Notes under the pieces: model-generated | What the model was told of the DNA's origin: nothing | Databases searched by the model: none | What the model saw: only the letters and a program-made list of their open reading frames with translations | Shown here: piece by piece, positions 57,252 to 64,000 of the stretch | Position numbering within the stretch: the first letter of the stretch is position 1 | Layout: the number at the start of each line of letters is the position of its first letter | Program-made: the position numbers and the translations under genes | NCBI GenBank assembly: GCA_015680685.1 | Contig: MNCI01028376.1 | Coordinates: forward strand, 128,431 to 192,430 | Length of the DNA stretch: 64,000 bases | Direction of reading: 5' to 3' | From: Gnetum montanum | Lineage: Eukaryota > Streptophyta > Gnetopsida > Gnetales > Gnetaceae

Positions 57252-58059
57252 TGATGAGCGGCGAAGTACCCCTATGCTCAACCATACAAATACAAGCATT
57301 TCATGCACGATGTGGTCAAATTCCAAGGACTATGTGCCTATGCGCCTTTGTGGAATAATAACAGGTTGGTTAATCATTGTCTTCCAAAAATTACTTGTAT
57401 GTGACAGTTGTATGGTTAAGTCAGCTTGAGGCATATGATTTCTATAGCTTTTATGTGTTTTATATCCTTCACTATTAAGGAGGGGGAGAGAGATAACTAA
57501 GTAACTAATCTAATTTAACTACTCATTAACTAAGTTTTAATTACTCCTAACACCAGTATCCGTTTCCACTTGCCGTACATATCCTTAACTAGTGCAACGC
57601 TGCTAGGACTACCAAACGCTAATCGTTACTCGGTTACCAAGCACTACACGCATGCTCGAAGTGATCGTACTGAGTGTATTTAACTAAGAGAGTTGTAGGG
57701 TGAGAGAAATCATTAATCAATAAGGAAAGCATTAAATAATAATTAACACTAATTAATCTATTTTGAATGTTGTAAGGTTTATCATAAAGTTCATCTTTAT
57801 TGCTATACACAAAGTGTGCTCAGGTACACAATGCTCAAATAAAGATCCATTCACTCTATGACTCCTACTATGGGCTTGCAGAAATAATTCTAACTCTGGA
57901 GGGAAAAAATGGAAAGAGTTTGGCTACGGGACTAACTATCTAATGTGAAAACCAAGGGCATCATCTCTTATTTATAGGCGAGGAGACAAGCCTTGATATT
58001 GGGTATCCAACATCACATGGTTGGATCCGATATCACAGATGCGATATCGTGGTTCATCA
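57252..58059 (-). repeat. 5' LTR of element B (808 bp)
   Basis: Plus-strand start TGATGAGCGG, end GTGGTTCATCA. U3 contains repeated GATATCG/GATATTG words (57,990-58,050) in place of the GGGGCC words of the A-type LTR. TATA-like CTATAAATAAG is on the minus strand at 57967-57977. Confidence 0.9.
57967..57977 (-). promoter_or_regulatory. TATA-like box of the element B 5' LTR
   Basis: CTATAAATAAG on the minus strand, about 85 bases from the U3 end, closer than in A-type LTRs because U3 is shorter. Confidence 0.5.
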
Positions 58060-59300
58060 AATAAAATGAACTTCTTGAGCAACAAGTAATGCCTCTAATG
58101 CTTTATTGCTTAATGAATAGTGTACAACTCCTCATATATGCTATATTTTTTCCTTGAATCATTTATTTTTTTTAAAAGAAAGCAACAACTCTACCTTCTT
58201 CTAAAAGTACCTCACTAATGGCAAGTCCACTTGCATCCACCTCCACTTGAAAAATATTCTAAAAATATAGAATTGCAAGCATCAGTTCACTGGTTATTTT
58301 TTCTTATAATAATTCAAAGCTTCCTTAGGTTTCATTGTTCCACTTGAATCTTTATTTTCCTTTAACAAAGTAAAACTAGACCATGAAATGCCATTAATAT
58401 TTGTGATGAAACATATATGAAAACCTTCTAAAATAAGAAATGATCTTACCGCCCCAACATTCTTAGAAGTTGGCTAATCCCTAATAGCCTTCACCTTGGT
58501 ATCTTTCATTTGAATTTAATTTTTAGAAATCACATGTCTCAAATATATGGTTTCCCTCTTGAAGAATGATTTTTTTTCACATTGATCATAAATTATACCT
58601 CCTTCAATTTAATATACAACACCCTTAAGTCATCCAAGTCCTTTTCCTTATTAGAGCTATATACCAAAATATTTCCAAGAAAGATAATATAACACTTACT
58701 AATTACGTCCTTTAATACATCATGCATTGACCTCATAAATGTAATAGGTGCATTTATGAGCCCAAATGGTATTACCAACCACTCAAATAATCCATCCAAT
58801 ACCTTGAAGGCTATATTCCATTCATAACTAGGTCTAACTCTAATTTGATGATATTCACTCTTCAAATCAATTTTGCTAAAAATTTCTACATTAGTAAGGT
58901 TATCAAGGATATCATCCATCCCTGGAATAAAATTTTTTTACCTCACTATTATCTTGTTTACTAGTTTGGAATCAATGCATATCCTCCATTCATTGCTATA
59001 CTTCTTTGGCATTAGCACCACTAGAACTACACAAGGTGAAATGGATTCCCTTATGAAACCACTTGCAAGTAACTCCTCTACTTGCCTTTACAATTCATCC
59101 TGTTGATCCTGTGCCATCTTGTAAGCCCTCTCATTTGGAATGGTAGTACTAAGAATAAAATAAACCTAATACTCTAAATTCCTCATTAGTGGTAATATAT
59201 CCAATTTCTCCTTGAATACCTTGGGGAATTTCTTCTTCAAGTCTAGCACACCTATAGGAAGTTCAACCTATACATCATCATGATTACTAGTAACTGTTAT
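58060..59300 (-). pseudogene. Reverse transcriptase and RNase H start of element E (right of the element B insertion)
   Basis: The 108-codon open part, 58,919-58,593, reads MDDILDNLTNVEIFSKIDLK, SEYHQIRVRP, FEWLVIPFGLINAPITF and then IIFLGNILVYSS. The last phrase is the YxDD box changed to LGN, so both catalytic Asps are lost. RNase H starts at about 58,280 and runs to the insertion edge with YEELYTIH-AIKALE (58,135-58,085) and VAQEVHFI (to 58,062), resuming with ALK-FI on the left at 48,918. Confidence 0.85.
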
Positions 59301-60934
59301 CACAATAATAATGTCAAAACCTATTTCATCATGTTCCTTAATGTATTTCCTCTCTCCTAGGAGGATTATGAAAGCATTTAGTGACCTTTGTTATCTCACT
59401 TATTTACTATCATGAAAATTAAGTCATGGATTCCATTAGATCTAGCTACACTCAGGACATTTCTTACTCCATCAAACTAACCACTATTATCAAAATTTCA
59501 AGATCTACTAATAACTACATCAAAACAATGTATTGAAAGTACATCACACTTCACAATATCATGAAAACCTATAATTTTAAATCTTAAGGTACATTTTTCT
59601 TCCTCTCTTGGAAGAATATCTAGATAGCCAATGTACTTTATAGGATCTAGGATAAGGATTAGTTACCAAACTTAATCTACTAACTACCTTAGAAGAAACA
59701 ACATTTTCTTGGACTTCTCAATCAATAAACACATAAGTTCATTCCCTGCTAAGAAAACATCTAGTGCCAATTCAAAACAACAATTTTCCATCAAGATGAT
59801 CTCTTTTATTCACATTTCCCATGAATGTAGAAAAAATTAATTTAGAAAATTCCTGAATTTTTAAAACATTAGAATTACCTCTCTAAAGATCTTAGGATTA
59901 ATTTTTCCTTCACCTTTAAGGTTTGCACATCCTTGCCCATGGTTGCATTGTGAAGTTTGTTTGCTCCTATTTTTGAACCCACTTAATTTATGTTCATCTT
60001 TAACTGCTAAATCATAATCCTCATCAAGGTTTTATGGCTCATAAAACGAAAACTATTACTAATACACCATTTTGAGACCTCATGAAAAGAGTGAAGCTAG
60101 TTCATACTCCTCCTAATTTACTTTTTCTTGATGAAATAAATCATAAAATTTGATGTAGAATTATTTGACATCCCTATCATCTTACCTTAGATTTTTTAAC
60201 TTTGTGATAGTCTTTTACCCTTGTTGAGACTATTCAAATCCTTTTCAACCTATATTTCATCATATTTTAATCTTTGATGGGATGACCATTTTATCTTTCA
60301 TAATTCTAGGACTCCTTTTCCCACTAAGTAGAAGCTAGACCTTCTAATCTTGATTTAGTAATAGGTATCCTTAGGTTATTTTGTACAGTTTCTAACCCTA
60401 ACTACTTCTCAAATGCTTTCAAAAAACACGAAAAAGCATTGGTACCATCTACACCATTGAAAGTCTTCAAATCCATGTACAAAAGTCTAGTAGCATTATA
60501 GAATGGTATAGCAAGCCTTACTTCATTCTCCTCCTTAAGTTTTCCTAGATAAGTAGTTACCATCGTTGGAGCCCTTGAAATTCTCATATGAGGAATAGCA
60601 TTCCCTTCTATGGAATCCTTAGTTAATAGGTTCCTACACTCTTATAGTTGGATGTCCTTCCTCATCATCTACTCCTTCTCCACATGTTTGTGAGACTTCT
60701 TCATCTAAACATACATGCTCATCACCTCACATGTCTAGATATGGCTAGGATCAACATTTCTATCTATCTTTGTGCTAATTTTTTCCAACTAAGCAACCAT
60801 CATCTGGAAGGTAGACTTCAAGCTCTCCATGTCTTTATTCAAGACTTCAATCTATTTCTGCTTATATACTATCTAAAATTGACAAAATCCTTAATCAAAT
60901 AAAAGAAACAATAAATACCAAGCTCTAATACCAA
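59301..60934 (-). pseudogene. gag and protease of element E
   Basis: The gag core is visible at 60,587-60,402 (LYMDLKTFNGVDGTNAFSCF, L-x-x-F-x-G order inverted by a rearranged start; MRISRAP upstream). A Cys/His-like scrap (CNHGQGC) lies near 59,950. Protease and linker lie at about 59,600-59,420, with FKIIGFHDIVKCDVLSIHCF, DVVISRSWNFD and FDGVRN, matching the C-DV-x-P-x-x-x-x-x-LLGRPW segment of gypsy protease. Stops are frequent. Confidence 0.65.
60916..60933 (-). promoter_or_regulatory. Primer binding site of element E (initiator-Met type)
   Basis: Minus strand TGGTATTAGAGCTTGGTA, one base after the LTR end. It matches the common plant PBS TGGTATCAGAGC with one transition in the first 12 bases. 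Confidence 0.82.
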
Positions 60935-61827
60935 TAACACTGGAGTAGGTTCACTCCAATATTAAATCACCTTCCAAAACTAAATCTAGATATTAAAGAA
61001 AACTAGTTATCTTTAATTATTCAAAAGAGAAGACTACAATAGGATTTCACAAGCCACAAAACATTCAAACATCTCTAATCACTCAAATAATGCTACAAAG
61101 CATAAGGCTCTACAACCACACACTAGTTATTCTCAATGCAAGAGACAATCAATGGAGAATCTCTTCCACAATTCAAAAGTAAGATCTCAACTCACAAGCA
61201 AGACCAAAATGCATAAGCCAATACAAAACATAATTGATCTTAAACATGCAACACCAATGCACTCACTTAATGTGATCTAACACTCTCTTTCCAAGCTCTC
61301 ATCAACTCAAGAGCTCTCACCAAGACATCCCATGAACTCTTCATATCTCTGTATAAGCATGAAATAATCCATCTTTATTAGAAAACAAAGACAAAAATCT
61401 AAGGAAAACTTCTAGAAGGCCATCTTGAAGTTTCCACATTATTTCTATCTTTTCCTACCTTTTGTTGGCTATTTTTCAACTTGGAATGGTCAATTTTGAA
61501 AGTTTCCTTGCTATACAGGTTATCTCTTACCTCCTTAGGTTATCTTCAAAAAAATTATAACTTTCCAAAGAAACATCTTCTGTAAGTGGGAGATGTCTCC
61601 TTCATGGATAAGATGTCTCCTAAGATATCCCCTCTATAATGTGAAACATCTCCTCTAAAGACTTAGCTCTTAGCGGAAATATCTCTTGCATGTCTCAAAC
61701 ATCTCTCATGCAATCCTAGATCTAGGAAAAGATGTCTCCTTGACATCCAACACATCTTCATAGAACCCAAAACTTGCAAAAATCACATGTAGGGAAAAAT
61801 ACAAGGATCAAAAGAGGCATCCCTACA
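60935..61827 (-). repeat. 5' LTR of element E (893 bp)
   Basis: On the minus strand starts TGTAGGGATG (61827) and ends CCAGTGTTA. The U3 region at 61,560-61,770 is packed with AGATGTCTCC / GAGACATCTC-type words shared with the 3' LTR. Confidence 0.85.
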
Positions 61828-62690
61828 CTAGGTAAATAACTAAATGCTCTCTTCTATTAGGTGCACTTACTTTATGTCTTTGGTAAATATGATTATATGT
61901 AGACCAAAGGGTTTAGAAAGCTCTTTCTTACCATATGGATAGCAAGAGTATAAGGTCCTTTCCAAAATTTTGAAATAGACCCTTCATTTACTTGGGTTTT
62001 AGACATAGGTCCTAGTGCCCCTTACACCTAACCAATCATTCTACTAGCATGTTTCATTTATGATAGAAATTCCCTATTGCTTGAGGATGTAGTTCTAGAT
62101 ACATGCTATTGGCTTTATATCTCCTTCATAGACATGTTATTTTCATCATTATATTCTATGTATTACTTAGTAACATCTACCTTGCTACAAGTATATGCGT
62201 CACCTACCTTCAAAAAAGAGAAGTTCATTCAGTGACCCTCTGATCATCCTCTTAATGATCAAAATGAGCTAGAGCCTGAAGATATATATTATACTCTATT
62301 AGTTTCTTTGTGCCTTTATGGATTTGGGTAGGAGGTATCAGTAGCAAGTATAGGAAGTAGAGTTATTAGGGGAATGGTAGGAGGCATGGAAAGTATAGTT
62401 ATAGGCTAGAGATTTTTAGATTAATTGAAAAAAAAAACTATTCATGAACTAATAGCTATTTTGGGGTATTATGATTGAATTGCAAAGTTTGCTAGCATAG
62501 GGAGCACATTTTGATATGTAACAGAATTATAGAATTTACAAGTAATTGTGGTATAACTGATTTTTGAATATATTGGAATTGTTTACATTAGGATGGATGA
62601 AAGTAAAGTTGTTAGGGTAATTATGAAATTGAAACTAGTTTATTAACATTTGTAGATTAAAAAGATCTTTTGACATATAGTGCATTCATG
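61828..62690. other. Stretch with a weak integrase-tail resemblance
   Basis: Minus strand 61,980-61,860 reads KFWKGPYTLAI and MVRKSFLNPLVY, which loosely resembles the sequence just after integrase in elements A and B (8,160-8,030 and 51,850-51,740). Beyond that nothing is recognised, so a very old Athila/Tat-like fragment is possible but not established. Confidence 0.3.
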
Positions 62691-63690
62691 TCATGAAGAA
62701 TAAAACTAACTCAACAATGTGGCTAACCACTACAATATGTATAAAAAGAATCATACAAATTGTTAGTAGTAATATTATATTTCTACCTCAAATGATTAGT
62801 CACATGACAACCGAGAGAAACATGCTACTCATCCTAAAAGGCTTCAAATCTACATAATAAACATGTACACTTTTCCCTTACCATATGAATCCATCTTCCA
62901 CTTTCAATCCTTAGATGATGTGAACTCAAACATAGCCTACTAAGAAAACTATGAGCTTGAATTAGAATATTAACCATAAGATACTAGATTGTTAAATCTA
63001 CAGAATTATCTCTAATATGCTCCAATTAGAAGTTTTTTATTTCCCTCAATATTTGATCATAACCTTGGTAATACCTAATATTTTACTAACTTCTAAATAT
63101 GTTTAGTATTATTTTGAATTAGCTTTGTTGAGATATTCCAAGTTTTGAGCCATTGTATCCCTTGAAAATACTGGCCTTGTTCTCTTGTACTTTCAAGGAC
63201 TTTTTAAGAAGACTTTGGATGCTTTGATTCTAAGAGTTTTTGACTACAAGCAATAACTTGTCGGTTTCTAGGGGGAAGCAAATCAGACTCCAAAAGCAAC
63301 ATGGAATAAGATGTCAAAGCTTTTACTTTTAATTCATGTAATAAAAAAATATTTTGCACCCTTTCAATAGCCTATTAGTTTTTTGCACTAAGACTTGCTC
63401 CCCACATTGCACACCTATACAATACACTTGGATAAATGATAGGTTGGAAGATTTATTTTTTGACTTGCCAAGCCCAAATTCCTAATGCCTTGCATTTGTT
63501 TTTAATTGTATAGAGAGCTTTAATTCCTCCTACTATTCTTTCTTTGACACATTTATCCCATCTGTAGTTATTTCCATAATGAAGCCCTAAATATCTAAAG
63601 GAGTTCATAATTTCTATTTTGGTAGATTCCAAACTAAAACTAAAATTTATATTTTAGGTATCCCACATCATCATTTTTTTAGTAGAGAGG
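62690..63690 (-). pseudogene. LINE ORF2 C-terminal fragment (RT end and zinc-finger tail)
   Basis: The minus strand reads KIEIMNSFRYLGLHYGNNYR then WDKCVKERIVGGIKALYTIK (63,630-63,510), IWAWQVKK, PIIYPSVLYRCAMWG (63,450-63,400), IERVQNIFLLHELKVKAL, HHLRIESGRWIHMVREKCTC and LLC---DE-HVSLGCH (62,925-62,800). F-x-YLG, the P-x-LYG-x-x-xWG segment, the R-I-x-x-GRW phrase and the closing C-x-x-C...H...C are all features of plant non-LTR elements. Only the 3' third of ORF2 is present, consistent with 5' truncation near 63,690. The catalytic YADD lies outside the fragment. Confidence 0.78.
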
Positions 63691-64000
63691 TAGGTTAGTT
63701 TGTTGCAATATTATAAGAATACTATAAGAGGAGTAGGGTAGTACAGGGCATGATATGTTTAGGTTACTTCAAAGAAACTATTTATAAAATATTAATTATT
63801 AGACACCATAAACATGATAGTACTTTTACTAAGATTTTTAATCCTTGATACTTCAAGAGTGACATGAGATATATTTCATTTGAGAAGTGACATGAGGTGT
63901 TTCATTTTGGAAGTGAGATAACTGAAAACTCACGGATAGGCCTTGGGCCCTTGGCCAACTAGCACCTTACCATAGTAATTATGCATGTATTGAAAAGAAG
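63691..64000. other. Gene-free right edge
   Basis: No feature recognised. A near-duplicate pair (GTGACATGAGATATATTTCATTT and AGTGACATGAGGTGTTTCATTTT type, about 63,861-63,910) is visible. Confidence 0.4.

Larger units (their letters stand above)
48920..58059 (-). mobile_element. Element B: Athila/Tat-like element without ORF3, 9.1 kb
   Basis: Nested in RNase H of element E. Minus-strand order: 5' LTR (58059-57252), PBS (57250-57233), gag (57119 to about 55,450), pol (about 55,430-51,620), spacer, PPT (49748-49736) and 3' LTR (49735 to about 48,920). Coding regions are the least decayed of the lineage here, with open runs of up to 157 codons, but stops remain. Element A has about 3 kb more internal sequence because it carries ORF3. 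No target duplication is visible: a few terminal bases of the 3' LTR and of the target seem lost. Confidence 0.9.
46304..61827 (-). mobile_element. Element E: Ty3/gypsy retrotransposon split by element B
   Basis: Host of a nested insertion. LTRs lie at 46304-47277 (3') and 60935-61827 (5'). Removing element B leaves about 4.5 kb of internal DNA with gag, protease, RT, RNase H and integrase in order on the minus strand, a PBS of the initiator-Met type at 60933-60916 and a PPT at about 47,278-47,295. Frameshifts are common and the RT active site is altered, so it is inactive. The possible target copies CTAGG (right) and TCAGG (left) differ, so target duplication is unproved. The integrase and RT sequence is of general chromovirus or non-Athila gypsy type. 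Confidence 0.88.

Overview
This 64 kb window looks like repeat-dominated DNA from a large plant nuclear genome. A gymnosperm (conifer, cycad or ginkgo type) is my best guess, but nothing in the sequence proves it. The DNA is AT-rich, has no dense gene arrangement, and most of it is old, stop-riddled LTR retrotransposons inserted into one another. I find no intact host gene, no bacterial or organellar feature, no CRISPR and no convincing functional tRNA or rRNA. The only host-derived coding DNA I recognise is two damaged genes: a CCR4-like deadenylase pseudogene (16,980-17,985 continued at 20,353-20,461) and a class II O-methyltransferase of the COMT kind (two exon remnants, 27,793-28,158 and 29,491-29,767, minus strand).

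Layout. 1-1,811: unrecognised coding-like DNA containing an exact inverted repeat bounded by single Ns, probably an assembly artefact, then a possible LTR end with an initiator-Met-type primer site. 1,817-15,164: element A, a 13.3 kb Athila/Tat-like Ty3/gypsy element on the minus strand with both LTRs, PBS, PPT, gag, pol, a third ORF and a matching 5-bp target duplication (AAGGG). 15,170-16,979: nothing recognised. 16,980-20,461: the deadenylase pseudogene, split by element F (17,986-20,347; LTR, 469 bp of internal DNA, LTR; target duplication CCAAG). 20,462-22,286: 5' part of element G. 22,448-23,375: possible solo copia LTR. 24,450-26,275: a GA microsatellite and the 3' end of plus-strand element D. 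26,280-30,800: two tRNA-like SINE heads and the O-methyltransferase remnant. 31,186-32,170: possible LTR. 32,360-38,940: a copia RT fragment cut by element C (plus strand, pol deleted), then the tail of a chromovirus. 38,960-42,640: minus-strand copia element H with a 516-bp tandem duplication inside RT. 46,304-61,827: gypsy element E, whose RNase H region is interrupted by the 9.1 kb Athila/Tat-like element B (48,920-58,059). 62,690-63,690: C-terminal part of a LINE ORF2.

Elements A, B, C, D, F and G belong to one lineage with at least two or three LTR subfamilies. They share TGATGA...TCATCA termini, a tRNA-Asp-type primer binding site (ancestral form near TGGCGCCGTTGCCGGGGA, eroded by G-to-A and C-to-T changes), a short PPT ending GGGGGTA, a gag with an unusual Cys/His motif and, in A, C and D, a downstream ORF. 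That ORF appears to join a domain resembling the plant transposon protein domain of Athila elements to a long coiled coil, and its ATG sits directly behind a conserved splice-acceptor-like TATAG. Element B lacks this ORF.

Insertion order can be partly read from interruptions: E before B; the deadenylase pseudogene before F; a copia element before C. The LTR pairs differ visibly and the coding regions carry many stops, so none of these elements looks able to move by itself now. All gene boundaries for degenerate copies are approximate. Domain assignments rest on motifs read by eye, with no database search.
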